Shown here piece after piece: positions 1-12,084 of a stretch of 64,000 nucleotides of DNA (positions within the stretch are counted from its first letter, which is position 1; each line of letters starts with the position of its first letter). The stretch spans positions 85,644,820-85,708,819 of the forward strand of contig OX104129.1 of the NCBI GenBank assembly GCA_944470555.2. The letters are read 5' to 3'. Origin of the DNA: Heterobilharzia americana. Taxonomy: Eukaryota; Platyhelminthes; Trematoda; Strigeidida; Schistosomatidae. The notes under the pieces are model-generated. The model made no database searches, was not told where the DNA came from, and was given only the letters and a program-made list of their open reading frames with translations. Made by a program: the position numbers and the translations under genes.

Positions 1-1262
1 AAATTCACTGTATAATATGACGTCATATTGAATTATTGTTCTGGATTGATCTGTTCATCTGGGATCCATCAGTTAGAGATAGACTGTTAAATAATGTATG
101 ATGTTTCGAACACATTTTATCATTCATACAGGAGTAGAGATAGTGAATAATTCTATGTGAACATGTTTATTAAAGATTAAATCCAGTGAAACTGTACTAG
201 TTACTTTTTACGTCAAAGCTCGTAAGTCTTGGTCACTGACTGAACCGAATTAATCGACAGCTATTGGAATAGAAGCGCCTATGGAGATGCTTTGATACTT
301 GCCAGAATTCTCCGTTAGAATATCGGTGACAGATAGTGGCTAACGGCAGATTCCAAAACTCACTTTTCGTTTTATTTGTGACTCGTCAGTTGACCATACC
401 TACCTTCTAGTCACTGATATTGTTCCCATCGAAACTCAACATGATCTGCCCTTGGTTCGAGTTCTAAACAAAACAACATACATTGGGAAGTAGATACATC
501 CATCCAACGAGTTTTAAATAGACTCCTAGACTCCATCGCTAGCCACTGCCTATTGTCACTAATAGATACTGTTTCTATTCATATTTCTTGAATAAGACAA
601 AACAAATCCTAGTCTTACATTCTTAGAGTAACTGGTTGGTTTACTGCTAACTGTGACAGGGTTGTATGTGAATCATCATGCTCAAAATAAAGCTGTACTT
701 CTGTGTGATACATTTTAAATGAACAAACCAACATTTAATATAAAGGTAGACACTGAGCAGTATCATGGAACAACATTCTACTTCAGGTGATTTTTTAACA
801 ATACTATACTGTGAAACAGCAAGCATTATTTACCGAATTACTTTTTTTGTCACAATTTATTATCCATGGTTAGATCAAGGCATCAAATGTCTATGAACAA
901 AAAGGTAGTATCTGATACTTCGTTCATTTAATTCTACTACTTCTTGAAATGGTTTATCTAATAAATTAACTTCAGTGGAAATCAACAAAGAGACTTATGA
1001 TCCCTGAAGTGCAGCATCCATTGTCAAACCAAGCAAAGAAATATTTAACATGCTTTTTTACTATATCTTTGTAAAATCTTTTAAACATTTTTTTCTTATT
1101 AGTTTCACAGGGCTGTTGTGTTTTCCTCTTGTAACTACTGCAACTTTCAGTCTAGTTTCTCCAACGATATCTGTAATTAGGACAAAAGTAAGTCTCAGTG
1201 AAACAGATTAGAACAAAAAAATTTCAAAAAGAAATAAACGTCCTGTAGACGTTTGTGAGAGG
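1..1262. other. Non-coding stretch, no gene recognised
   Basis: AT-rich sequence without an open frame of convincing length or composition. The only structure seen is a SINE remnant at about 430-565. Confidence 0.6.
430..565 (+). repeat. Degenerate Sm-alpha-like tRNA-derived SINE remnant
   Basis: A box-B-like GGTTCGAGTTC lies at 454-464, and the tail CCATCGCTAGCCACTGCC at 533-550 resembles the end of the clearer SINE at 62,849-63,016 (CTGCTAGCCACTATCC). The hammerhead core expected between them has decayed beyond recognition. The family assignment is inference from this pairing. Confidence 0.4.
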
Positions 1263-2100
1263 TCAGCATTATTATTATTATTATTGTTATCATTTGTCCC
1301 TTGGGTTCCTAGTGGAATATACCGCTTCAGTAGCACGTCTCCATTCCACTCTCTTCTCTCCAACCTTTTCAACCTGCCTCCATAACTCCCCACAAGCTCT
1401 CATTTCTTCCTCACACCATCTCCTCCATATCACCATTGCCTCCAAAGCCAACTCATCGCTTCCCATCTGGGTTCCACTCGAATACCTGGCCTGGTACGTG
1501 ATGTCCACAGTCGGCCTTCTCAGTGTATGCCGAGTCCAATCCATCTCCGCTTACTTCTACTGAGTAGTTGTTGAGCGATAGCTTCTTGGTCACTTCGCTG
1601 ACAGCCACAGTGACGTCTTTGTTGCTTATTCTTTCTGGCCATCTGAGCTTCAGTAACGAGACAGCGTAGGCAGTTGCTGATAAATATCTGTAATTTGTTG
1701 GAAATCTCTTTCATGACGCTCCAAGTTTCTGAACCATCACATTGAAGCACTGAATCACTTGACTGACATTAGTGTTGAAAATCAGGATGTTGTTCACATT
1801 TTATGCTGAGTGCAGTAGACCTCTACACTGATTTCTGGTTAATGAAAGCCTGTCTTGCTTTTCCGATCCTGGCTAGTTTCGACGTCCCCGTCTGTATCGC
1901 CGCCTGTAGTTGAGAGAGTGCTGCCTAGATAGGCGAAAGAGGCCATTTCCTTTATGTTTCTCCCGTTCATGGTGATTGGAGTTTGTTGTTGGTGGTTGCG
2001 GTGTTTGTTGGGTATCTTCATCACCTCTGTCTTCTCTACGTTCACTTGAAGTTTCGTCTTCGCTGCCTCTTCTGTCAACTTGCTAGTTTTCGCCTGTACA
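1263..2100 (-). mobile_element. 5'-truncated RTE-clade LINE, 3' end
   Basis: Reading the minus strand, the fragment ends in a TAA-type trinucleotide tail at 1,265-1,285, preceded by the common tail CTAGGAACCCAAGGGACA. Inside it, the frame at 1,839-2,078 gives NVEKTEVMKIPN and FAYLGSTLSTTGGDTD, which match the region after the reverse-transcriptase palm in RTE-type LINEs and in the longer copy at 40,866-42,690. Frameshifts separate the coding pieces, so it is dead. It is truncated at about 2,100. Confidence 0.8.
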
Positions 2101-3427
2101 GAGAGATCAGAATAGAGTTTAAAAACTTAGCTTGACATGGACTTGATGTATCTGTGTAGTTTATTTAGAACCTTGAAGAACTTTATGCCTCTTGAGTTAC
2201 TAATAAGCATATTTCAACCTCACGGTCACATATACCATAAATCATGTCTAATCATATGTATTCAAAACTAATTATGTAGGATGACTAATTTATAAATAAT
2301 GATTTATGAATAACATAGTCCTCGTTTTCAACTACCAAACTGTGAAATAAACAGGTTTTGCGTTGAAAACCACCAAGCCAAAATCACAATCTGTTTTATA
2401 TTGAAGTAGTGACATCTACTGGAGAATAACCAGAGCCTATTATTTAAGCTGTACCGGTGTATGCAATTCAGCTAGCCAGATCCAGGTGACCTAAACAATT
2501 TAATTTTTAATTTAATTTTAATTTAATTCCTCTGGGTGCACTGCTGGTGAGCTTGGCCTCAAACGATCGGAAGAACCATACGGTACTTTGATAGCTCTGA
2601 TCTGGATAGTGAAAAGTGAAGATTAGCATGAGTGATTTCCAAATGCTTAAGTTTTTCAATAGAATATTAAGTTTGTGTACTAATTGCGAATACGCTTTTC
2701 CAAAGTACTCACCTGACTACAAAGAGCCAGGAATACGGAATTCAGTGTGAAAAATACCCTTTTGTTATTTATCATAAGAATTAGATCTAAAAGGTGGCTA
2801 AAATGATGATATCTTGTGATAATGTTGGAATTTACAATAAAAATAAACTTAAAAATGACTTAACTCAGGTCATTTACTAGGCTATGAGCCACAGTCGTCT
2901 CATGTAATCTCATGGTACTGGCCAGTCTTTGAAATCAAAGTAGTGGAGCCAGGGTTTAAATGTTGGACCCAATTCTGGAGTATTGTATTTCTAAGCCAAT
3001 TCAGTCACATCTTTGCGTTCTAATTCATCGATACGAAGCAATAATTAGTAAGTTGTCAACTTTTTTATTCCTTTAAATTCACCTACCATCATAATATTCA
3101 TCATTGTTAACAGGACTGGATTGTTTGCAGTAAACATGATACAGAAGTGTCACCAATAGCAAGATCTAATTTGTCGAAGGCTAAATTTTGTAATACATGT
3201 ATGGGAAAAAGCCCATTTATCTTACAGAAATCGGATTCATGTAGTTGAACAGTTTACAAGGGATATTATAACATATATTTTGATTATTAAAGATTACTAT
3301 TTTATACACGTATTTTTTTCTCTCTGCATAGATTTTTATGTGACAGTTATGTAATAGGTGTCAAGTTTTCTAAGAAAAACACGTGTTGTTGTCACACGAC
3401 ATATTCCATGTCCAATTGAGTGGGTGA
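2101..3427. other. Non-coding stretch, no gene recognised
   Basis: No credible open frame. There is an A/T-only low-complexity run around 2,500-2,530. Nothing else is recognised. Confidence 0.5.
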
Positions 3428-3646
3428 CATTATTATTATTATTATTTATCATTTGGGTTCCTAGTGAAACATCTCGCTTCAATAGCATGCCTCCATTCCA
3501 CTCTTTTCTCTACAGTCTCTACAAACTGGCTACACGACTACCCACAAGCTCTCATTTCTTCCTCACACGATCTCCTCCCTGTCACCCTCGCCTCGGACGC
3601 CCAACTCACTATTTCTCATCTGCGCTCCACTCTAGTGACTAGCGCA
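3428..3646 (-). mobile_element. RTE-type LINE 3' tail fragment
   Basis: About 220 bp matching the 3' tail of the RTE copies at 1,263 and 40,866, ending in an ATT/TAA trinucleotide run at 3,430-3,448. No coding part remains. Confidence 0.7.
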
Positions 3647-4349
3647 TGATGTTAGTTAACCCAAAAGCCAATCACAATGTTGGTTATATGTTTGTGTAAG
3701 AATATACGGTAGATTACTAGGAGAATATAATTTATAAGAAAATAATAGGACTTACCAAGTCAATCAATGTTTCACTTAGTGATATTCACTGCGTCGCCTT
3801 TGAAAAAGTAACAAAGTGGAAATGGTCATGAACGTGCAAATTATTTCAGATAATATAAAATGCCTCTTCAATGACAAATGTTCTCACTATCACTTAATAT
3901 CAACAGAAAAACTGGAAATATAGGATTTTGCTTACAAAATGAAAGTATTGTGTAATGGATTCTAAGTTCACCTGCATGCTTTATAGCAAGTAGTAAGTAG
4001 CTGGATCCATGATTTCTTATGGTAACTAGTTCAATATACCATTGCTTGAGCTAACAGACCTCTTATAAAAGAGGATTCTGTTCAGCTGTTATGAGAATAA
4101 ATGATACATAAATGTTTGCTCAAGAGCATCATTGCCCTTACTGAAATCTATGCATAATCTAGACTGTCATTATATCGAATATGTCATCAAGATGATTTGA
4201 TTAACAATATTCAGTTTAACAGTTTTCCAACACAAAAATCATTTTGCCGAAGTAAATTCTAAGTGAATTATAATTTCCAACTAACCTACTGACACTGCTT
4301 TATATCATAGCATATCTGTGACCTCCACTTATAGTGGAATTATTCATTA
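3647..4349. other. Non-coding stretch, nothing recognised
   Basis: AT-rich single-copy-looking sequence without credible coding frames or known repeat signatures. Confidence 0.4.
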
Positions 4350-6479
4350 TAAGTTTTAGAGTCCAATCAATCTTATAAAGCTCATTTCTTACATACATCA
4401 GAAAATATTCTGGGATTCGAACGTAACCCACTAAAAACCTGAACAGTTGTGTTAATTAAAGCCACTTTTTTAAATATTATTACAACAGTGGTCAGTCAAT
4501 TTCATCGCTTGATATCTCACTGAAGTTGCAAATCCCAACAATATGTTGTGTTTTCCCTGAGCTAATATGACCACAAATACAACTTTACACGAATACAAGT
4601 TGATTAAATCATCATAGACAGCCAGTATCCTGTAGGTGAGTGTAGTTAATACACAGGAGTGACTGTGGTTAGGTGGAAATCTAAGTCGCAATAGGAACCT
4701 GAAAAGCAGCATCCCCATACCATTCTGATGCTCTGTCAATTGAGCATATGTACTCAACCTCTGATCACATCGCTAAGGGTTTGCCCCGCAGTAATTTGAT
4801 TACGATGAACAAATCTTTATGCATAACCCATTAGCATTACAGTTGGGTGACACTCATAGTGAGTGAAGTGGGGCTAAGAGCAGGTTAGCAGTTGAGACTG
4901 ACAGATCGGTTGGTAGTGCACAGGGTTCCATATCCCCAGGTTCCTTGTTCGAACCTCTCTGAAATTAAGCTTTTCATTTCTCCACACAGATCTCAAATAT
5001 AATGTGACGTCTTCATTGAATAATTGTCCACGTCATACCGAAGCAACCTCTGTCTGCGAGTTCCTGCAGTCACTGAAAGAGAGATATATACTGGTAGTGG
5101 AAATGTGGTGATGATGTGTACACTAATATTACTGAGTTGTTTACTTATCCCTGATTCAGTCTACTCATCATTGCAGAGTAGGTTCAACAAATTTAACCCA
5201 AAACATCTGACTTAAGTGATATAATTTTTATATGAAGATGTATGTTTAACAACAGTTAATCCTACAGAAGATAAACAGCCACGTATGTGGAAAGATTTAA
5301 AGCGAAATATTTCCATGGCTAGTGGAGAAACTCATATGAATTTGACAGTCCATAGCTAACTTCATCAGCTCTCTTGTTCTCGATATTCCATGGACAAAAT
5401 CAAACGACTCATCAATGTCTTCACCTAACTACAACAGCGCCAGCAGACAAGGTTAGAACAACAACAGAATATGCCAACAGATTGTATATGAGAGGAGAAC
5501 TGGATTGGATTTCTGAGAAACTGTCGATTATTTAAAACTGAATTGAGCAACAGAAATGTACACTGGTGAAGACGATGAACAACAGAGACCAAGAAGTCTT
5601 GAAACGGAGCATCCAATGAATTGAGATTAGCTGCCTTCAATAGACCGGTAATGGTTGGATCAAGAGGTTCAACCGATTAAATAGACGTAACCTATTGGAA
5701 AAGAACAAGTCATCAATCATCTATAGAACAAAGTGTGTGGTCGATTTCCTAACTGGAATAAAAGCCTCAGTGGAGTAAGATGTTTTGATGAGATAACTTC
5801 AATATGGCTGTGAGTCAGTTGGAACTGGCTGATGTCATTCTGAGCACCTAAGCAGCATTGAACTCAATACATAAGTCCGTCACTAAACACGTTTGAGCAT
5901 AATTGACTGTCACACACAGTCAGTAGGAGAAGATAAACCGGAGTCAACAACTTTGAAGAATCTAAGAAGTGATAACAGTACAGTAACCACCCATGCTCAT
6001 AACAGCAACTGTACCACAGATATGAATCAATCGAATTGCTTCTTTAAACTCAATAAGGACATTCAAATGGGTTTGAGGAAGAAATTTAGGGATCAGTAGA
6101 CACGGAAAACGATTGCAGCGAAAAAACATTTTTCACGAAATCATTCTCTTTTAACCAACGCCATCATAGTGTATCAATCTTTCTAGATGATTCACATGCG
6201 ACATCATTTTGAAGTCATTTTGTTCACTGCTTATTTTAAACGCCTATATTCAATACAGAGCTTTCCTCTGCTATACAGTTTACATTGACACTGGAAAGGA
6301 AATTATCCTGACATGCTCTGTCCTTTTTACTACATATTCAGGAATGTACAGCAAAAAGAACATTTTCAACACTACAACTGACTTCTACGCAAACCTGTAG
6401 ACATCGATATGAATTAGACCGACACTTTTACAGCTGAAATAGTACACCGAATGAAAACATATCCAGTTGAGTCAAAATA

Positions 6480-7362
6480 GTTTCCGTTATTGTCCAAAAC
6501 TGATAACCTTCGTAAACTACATAGTACAAGTAAAGTTCATAAATCGAATTATCCCATCAAACTGACAACTGATTCTAGAAACACCCCAGCATATCAACCA
6601 AATAGTAAACATCGATATTATAGCCTAGTGGGATGTCCTTAAGACGAATATGAACTAATATAAGTGTAAAACTCGGGCACTGTGGTCGATTGTAATTCAC
6701 TTACAAACAGGCCTTGTAGTTTAAAAGATCCTATCAATGCAATTAAGCAAAATAATCTGGTTTACCAGATTCATTGCAATGATTGCGAGGTCAATTACAT
6801 AGGTCAAAGCAGTCGACCCTGGTCGATTAGAATAAGAGAGCACAAACACTTGGCTAAATCAAGATCAGTAGATCCTAATAATATAAGAAATCTAGAGAAA
6901 AACTCGGCCAAAGCTCTGCATGCGGTGACACATAATCACACAATAGGGTGGGATATGGTAACAGTGTTGACAACTAACTTAGTTGGGTGGAGGGAGAGAT
7001 TAATAATCGAATCTTTGTTTATCGAATCAACACCAAACACATGCAATCGAAATGATGATGCACGTGTCCCAGATATATGGAAAATTCTACTACTCTTGTC
7101 ATCACAGAGAAGAGAGAAAACTAGGAATGTATAAATACTGTCTGGAAGTTGTGGAGTTACCTGATATGAATATGGACAATGAATTGTGTCCAAAACGTTA
7201 TCCAGTAAATGCTACTGTTTTGCTGTATGATATTTCTAATAAACAAACTACAATGGAAGATGAACTAATTTATGCGAAGTGAATCAAACTTTAGGTGATA
7301 ATTACACCGAAATTAGTGATATAAATGATTAGTTTTGATGTGAAAAGTCTATTTATGAATGT
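6480..7362 (+). pseudogene. Penelope-like element remnant with GIY-YIG endonuclease
   Basis: Penelope-like retroelements carry a reverse transcriptase followed by a GIY-YIG endonuclease. Around 6,500-6,600 the sequence reads KLHSTSKVHKSNYPIKLTTD, like the conserved early RT motif of these elements. The frame at 6,682-7,134 then gives 150 residues, with VYQIHC at 27-32 and NYIGQ at 38-42 (the GIY-YIG pair), IREHKHL at 51-57, and RERLIIESLF near residue 107, which fits the later conserved arginine/glutamate region. A stray RT motif, SFDVKSLFMNV, follows at about 7,330-7,362, out of the normal order. The element is rearranged and has no complete RT, so it should be immobile. The mirror copy is at 57,924-58,806. 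Confidence 0.75.
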
Positions 7363-7487
7363 TACACAGCGTGACTAGAAAGCTGAGCTTGCTCATAGAA
7401 CTAGGGCACCAACCGAAGATATCATGTTGGAGACTTAGTTATGTCTCAGCTCCACAGCTTTCAAGTCCTAAATTGGAATATATAAAG

Positions 7488-7698
7488 TGGCTCAATGGAA
7501 ACGCGCTAGCCGCGGAACCGAAGGTCGCGGGTCCGATCCCTGGAGGGGTGGTGGGTTTGCACTGCTGAGGAGTCTCATACTAGTCGACGAACAGCTGTCC
7601 AGTGCTCCCAGGTTTCCTTCGTTCCTCCGACCAATGTCAGTCTACGATGAATAACAAATTGGAATATTTCCACAACTCCCTCAAAATATATAAAATAG
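7488..7698 (+). repeat. tRNA-derived SINE with broken hammerhead
   Basis: Box A-like TGGCTCAATGG (7,489-7,499) and box B-like GGGTCCGATCCC begin the element. A CTGAGGA core at about 7,564-7,570 follows, but the downstream GAAA is altered (GACGAACAG), so the ribozyme should be inactive. The tail CCACAACTCCCTCAAAAT ends the copy and recurs in the other SINEs here. The mirror copy is at 57,598-57,795. Confidence 0.75.
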
Positions 7699-8289
7699 AC
7701 AAAAATATGCAATAGTAACAGAATCATCAATATCTCTCGGCGTGGTTGACATTCTATCATCAACTTGAAATGCATGACTCTGAGAATATCAAATCCTACA
7801 TCGAAACCAAGGTAGACATATGTGAATGAGACAGTTAGTGTGTTGAAACCTGAACACATCCACAGCTTCTCAGGACACATCAACCGGTGGTAGAGAGAAT
7901 ACAATATACTCCCGAAGATAAGCGAGGAGAGTTAGCGATGTTACATTGCGAAGTAAGATGAAGAGAGGACGATGTTATGGGAACGTGTATCTACAGAAAA
8001 CCGTGGTATTCCGACAGGTGACCAGACTTTATATCATCTGACTGCACATGCATTCAGTCGAATGTTTAATTAATTCAACTAGGAGTTTATCCAGTAGGTG
8101 AAGAAGTAAGAATGTTTTACTTTCGAGTAAATAACCCCTTTATATTTATAAAGAATTGCATAGGAAGGTAAAAAGTGGGGATTCGTAGTGATGCAGTAAT
8201 GACTGCAACATGACTCAGAACTAGCTAAAAGCGTCCATGGTGTTGTCTAACATTAAGGAGAAGTCAGAAACCCTACAGACAGTTAATAG

Positions 8290-8765
8290 TAATGGCAGGA
8301 TTAAAGTGGCACTTGACCTGCAAATTAACTTAAATACAAATCTTGTCTGCTTAAGGAGTATAATCATCTAACCAGGCAGAATAAATTTATTTACCAAATA
8401 CCTTACAACGACTGTGAGGTCAAGTAAGTAGGTCAGACTAACCGAACGGGGTCGACAAATCGTAAGAAAGTAGGCAAGTCTAGATTGATAGATCCTACTA
8501 CAATGACTAGTCTAGAGAAGAATTTAACCGTAGTTATGGGACGCCATAACATACAGCCACACAATAATGTGCGACACAGCTACATTCCTGAAGGCTTATG
8601 CCACTAAGCAGTGAGAGAAGTCAGTCAGCAAATCATTGTTTATCGAGTCAACACCAAACGATTTAAGTAGAAATGTTTCCACATACCTAACAGATATACA
8701 AAAAAAATCTACCGCCACTGAAAATTAGGACTGTGAAAAAAGCTAAGACCGGAAGTTCTGTGTTT
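8290..8765 (+). pseudogene. Second degenerate Penelope-like endonuclease copy
   Basis: The sequence aligns by eye with 6,690-7,100 (for example GTCAAGTAAGTAGGTCAG against the YIG-encoding stretch, and the AGATTGATAGATCC and CTAGAGAAGAA blocks) but has stop codons in every frame. It lies directly after the first copy in the same orientation. Only its first part is present in the right outer arm. Confidence 0.6.
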
Positions 8766-9465
8766 TTTTGAGACAGCTATGAGCAATTGACTGTACTTGA
8801 GTCGTCATCTAGTAAGTGTCATTAAACTGCTGTGTACTATAATATATATACCAGTCTAATATAGAATAAGTGCCTTACTGATACCTCCGAATTGAAGACA
8901 CGATACTTATGAATCCTCATGGTTGGCAGTTGACCACACTTGAGACAAAGCGATGGTGATCAATAAAGCTGAGTTGTATATATTCAGGCAGTTGAATTTT
9001 AATCAAAGAACCAGAGAATAACGTCACTCTCAATCGATAACAGTTTGGATAGCAATGTGTTGTCCACAACCTTTAACCGTTTGGTGTGCTTGATCGCCTA
9101 TCATACAAACTCAAACATAGTTGATGAGTACAGCTTTCAATCATGAAATTAAACAACTGGTAATAGTCAAATAGAGGAATCAATAAGATTGTAGCACCAT
9201 GTGATGCACCGGATAGACTGATGCAGGATGGAATACCTCTAGAGAATTAAAGAATATATTTCGTCTTAATAAATCAACTAAATTCGTTCTTATACCGACT
9301 CGTTATCATTACTAAGTTTTACAATGGTCATAATTTTATGGTGCACTAATTTCGACAATGAAACATGTCTATCGAGTCATAAAGAAGGGAAGGGATGATT
9401 GAAGAAAGAAAATTTTATCATTTCCTAATTTTGTAGAATCGTATTTATTTTCAAGTTAGTATTCA
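8766..9465. other. Non-coding stretch, nothing recognised
   Basis: No credible open frame or repeat signature seen. Confidence 0.4.
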
Positions 9466-9600
9466 TTGTAGACCGACATCAGTTGTAGGAACAATGGAAA
9501 CCCAGGAGCACTGGACAGCTATTTCGTCCTAGTATACGACTCCTCAGTAGTGCAAGTACTAACTTGAAAACATTTCGGAATCCGCACAAGCCCCTCTAAA
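9466..9600 (-). repeat. SINE fragment with near-intact hammerhead core
   Basis: Reading the minus strand, the core CTGAGGA lies at 9,541-9,547. It is followed by a stem II of GTCG/GGAC type, GAAA, a short stem III (ATAG/CTGT) and a GTC cleavage triplet. Stem I (GCACTA against CAGTGC) has one mismatch. The tRNA-like head is missing. Confidence 0.65.
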
Positions 9601-10335
9601 TAGGATCATATTTATATATATCAAAAACACAAAGCATGCTATTAATTAACGCTCGGGTACTATAATATAATTAGACGAATGTTAGAAGCAGAAATCAGGA
9701 ATGGAAAGTAGTTGGTTAATAACCTTTCAGACAGGGGAGAACTTGAAAAAGGCGAGGAGTATGAGAAGAGGAAAACGCTTGATAGGGAAGAGGGGAATGC
9801 TACGAATAAATGTCCATTGGCAAGATATAAAGTAGGTTAAGAAAGAAACAAGGTTAATGATGGTGGTAATAGCAAATAACTGAAAACAATGAATTGGAAA
9901 ATTTTTGAACGTGTTAAGACCACAGCAAGATTAAGGACTTGAAGAAACTCTTCTCAACGCAGGGTTTTGGATAGCATTAGAACATTGCCAGTGAATCTGC
10001 AAAGCTTGACAATCGAAAGCGTATACCTTAACAACCATTCATTTTCACGCTACAAATGGTGATGAAAAAACTGGTGCACTCGTTTTTCCATCCACATTTA
10101 CACAAATATTCAAGTGTTAATTGATTTCAACTTTCCGCTTAATCAACAGTCAGCACAGAGCTCAGAGATGTGTTCGAAAGGTACTGAAGTTCAAGTGCCT
10201 GTATAGCTAACCCCTCAGCAGCAAACAGAAATTTACTAATAAATTAATGCCGACGAGAGCCCAAAATTGTCCTCGAAAGACTTAGTAAAACGTTACTCAA
10301 CACTCCTGATTTTTGAAGACAATGAATAAATCACA
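9601..10335 (+). repeat. Diverged segmental duplicate of 28,985-29,752
   Basis: Short matching blocks in the same order (TTTATATATCAAAAACAC, AAGAAAGAAACAAGGTT, GAAGACAATGAATAAATCAC) link this stretch with 28,985-29,752. Both lie directly before a plus-strand copy of the small secreted gene. The divergence is far greater than between palindrome arms, so this is an older duplication. Confidence 0.6.
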
Positions 10336-10460
10336 TTTCGTTTCCTGATTACTAACATCCAGATATGCAAATTCAAGTCATGTCCATTTTATCTCACCGC
10401 ACAACAAATCAATCAATGAACCAGATCATCTAGTATCATGTTCACAACAACATCCAGAAA

Positions 10461-10710
10461 ATGAAATCCTCAACACTCTTCAAATTCTCATCACAGTCTG
10501 ACCAACTGCTGACAATCAATAAACTATGTGACAACACTCAAACAATCTCCATTTTCATCACATCTATTCAATGGCTAATTGATAAGAGAATGGATGTGGA
10601 GCACACTAAAGGACATGTTTACTCAGATTTTCAACAAATCTTCATGTCAATTCACTAATCGATATCCACAAAATCTGACATGGCAAACACCAGTCCATAT
10701 CACTGCTCAA
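10461..10710 (+). pseudogene. Upstream exon-like frame, frameshifted copy
   Basis: ATG at 10,461 opens a frame like that at 29,848-30,096, with MWSTLKDMFTQIFN and RYPQNLTWQTP in its second half and a strong donor CAA|GTAAGT at 10,711. Here one extra base near 10,579 shifts the frame. Copy 2 (about 25,895-26,140, minus strand) carries an extra base at the same place, T in one copy and A in the other. The family is not recognised. Confidence 0.4.
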
Positions 10711-10789
10711 GTAAGTAGTCAGCATTTATCAATGGAACATGTCACATTCACTCTATCTCGTGGATGACAGCTTACCGATATTGACAACC

Positions 10790-10930
10790 AGAGAGTGAGA
10801 GAGAGAGAGAGAGAGTGTGAGAGAGAGCGAGAGAGACAGCATGCAACTCAACTCCAGTTAACAAACTATATATAAGGAAGGGTGCACGCATTCCAGTATG
10901 CCAGAGTTGAATTGCACACAACTAGAAGCA
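10790..10930 (+). promoter_or_regulatory. Promoter of gene copy 1: GA tract plus TATA box
   Basis: A GA-rich tract covers 10,790-10,838 and TATATATAA lies at 10,867-10,875, 55 nt before the ATG. The same layout precedes all six gene copies. Only the GA tract length differs. Confidence 0.75.
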
Positions 10931-11428
10931 ATGTTCGCAACCAAGGTGAGTGTGTTAATCGTTTGCATTGAAAGGAAAATGGTCTGTAGGTTCTCTTAAT
11001 CTGTGTATGCATTTACATCGTGGCCAATGCAGCATCTGGTGCACCAGCGAAAGGTAGACTTCAGTTTCCATGGAAGGAGAGTAATGATATTTGACTTTTT
11101 CAGGAAGTCACGCTAACTTGTCAAAACCCAATGCAGGTGACAAACACAACCATAATCACAAGTCAGGTAAGCTCGTTCGTGTGTGTGTGTGTGCGCGTTT
11201 GCGTGTGCGTGTGTTTCTGTCGAAAATATTTCAACTTTCTGATTTCATCATCTGCATTATCAACTTGCAAAACTGACAACCTCTTCGGTTTCCGTGTCCT
11301 TCACATATATAGGGAATTTGAAGAAAGTGTCACGTGGATCATCGGAAACAGCTGTGGCGGATGTGAAACCAGTAGAACCTGAGAGCGCATTCTTACTGGA
11401 ACTTTTCACTGGATTATTCGGTGGTTGA
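10931..11428 (+). CDS. Small secreted MEG-like protein, copy 1
   Basis: Four coding exons: 10,931-10,945, 10,990-11,053, 11,104-11,166 and 11,313-11,428, with GT-AG introns of 44, 50 and 146 nt. The 258-nt reading frame gives 85 residues. It begins MFATKVLLICVCIYIVANA, a typical signal peptide with likely cleavage after Ala19. A Ser/Lys/His-rich stretch with HNHNH at 41-45 follows. The C-terminus is acidic, then hydrophobic (AFLLELFTGLFGG). Exon 3 is 63 nt and phase-symmetric, so it could be skipped without a frame change, as in schistosome micro-exon genes. The stop is TGA at 11,426 and AATAAA lies at 11,461-11,466. Intron 3 contains a GT microsatellite. A 93-nt upstream segment with TATA box supports this start. 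The MEG class is inferred from architecture; I cannot assign a numbered family. Confidence 0.85.
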
Positions 11429-12084
11429 AGTCTATGCATTTGTTTATCTATGATAGTGATAATAAATCGAGTGTTTTCATGGTGATCTTGTTGGTTCTCA
11501 AATCTTCTTAGCCTGGTTATTTCATTCACTCGTTCATTCAGTCATTCACTCATCCGATGAACTGGGATGTGTTTGAATAATGTTGTGAGTGAGGGAGTTC
11601 ACCAATTCGAATGAAGATATTACTAGAGAAATGAGTAGTGGATATGTGATTCCGCCATGGGATGAACTCTCAGTATGATGGGAGACAGAAATATCATTGA
11701 AAGTTCAAGGTGGTATTCATCATGGACTGACATGACTTGGAGAACCAGTGAATAGGTGGACAAGTGTTTCTGACAACAGTATGACTCAGCGTTGTGCAAC
11801 CACGATGCAGTAGTTGAACTACACCCTGCTGTCCACGAAAACTGATGAGTTTTGACATAACCCTCGACTGAATCGAGTTCATGTTGTTGAGGATTTGCAT
11901 ACTACTAGTGAGAAACGACTATTCAGTGCTTGTGTGGTGACTAGTAATTCCGAAAATATTCGCCTCTCTTCAATGAAGAATTTCTTGAAGTCAATCAGTC
12001 ATCACAAACCTGCACAGTGAATTTTCTGTACATTTATGTGATTTTGCAATAAAATTTTATTGTTGAATCCCCTCTTCTTCCTTT

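Larger units (their letters stand above)
4350..8450 (+). repeat. Outer inverted repeat, left arm (4.1 kb)
   Basis: This segment is repeated in reverse complement at 56,845-60,943, with the two coordinates summing to about 65,285 throughout. Identity is high over most of the arm and falls near the inner end (8,300-8,450). It holds short open frames also found in the partner (5,024-5,215, 5,893-6,099, 6,209-6,400), Penelope-like remnants, one SINE, and a tRNA-like stretch at about 4,885-4,985. The frames do not match any family I recognise. Several are continuous in one arm and broken in the other, so they are more likely decayed element parts than host genes. Confidence 0.88.
10336..12032 (+). 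repeat. Secreted-gene module 1 (arm of inverted pair 1/2)
   Basis: About 1.7 kb repeated in reverse complement at 24,573-26,262 (coordinates sum to about 36,600, axis near 18,300). It holds an upstream open frame, the promoter, gene copy 1, and a downstream conserved block at 11,694-11,900. That block reads as a 68-codon open frame on the strand opposite to the gene and is also kept at 24,700, 39,313 and 46,198. Changes in this frame between copies are mostly amino-acid-changing, so I do not call it a gene. Related modules start near 29,753, 38,218, 46,070 and 54,370. Confidence 0.9.

Noticed and set aside
11260..11529. 89-codon frame antisense to the last exon of the small secreted gene, open in all six copies
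   Set aside because: It overlaps exon 4 and the 3' region on the opposite strand. The sense gene has TATA box, signal peptide, in-frame splice junctions, stop and AATAAA, while the antisense frame has no start context or splice support. It persists because the copies are nearly identical.
11694..11900. 68-codon frame containing CTTLSHTVVRNTCPPIHW, present in four modules
   Set aside because: Between copies most changes in this frame alter the amino acid (I/V, S/T, S/N, L/S), with few silent changes. No splice or promoter context fits. Kept only as part of the repeated module.
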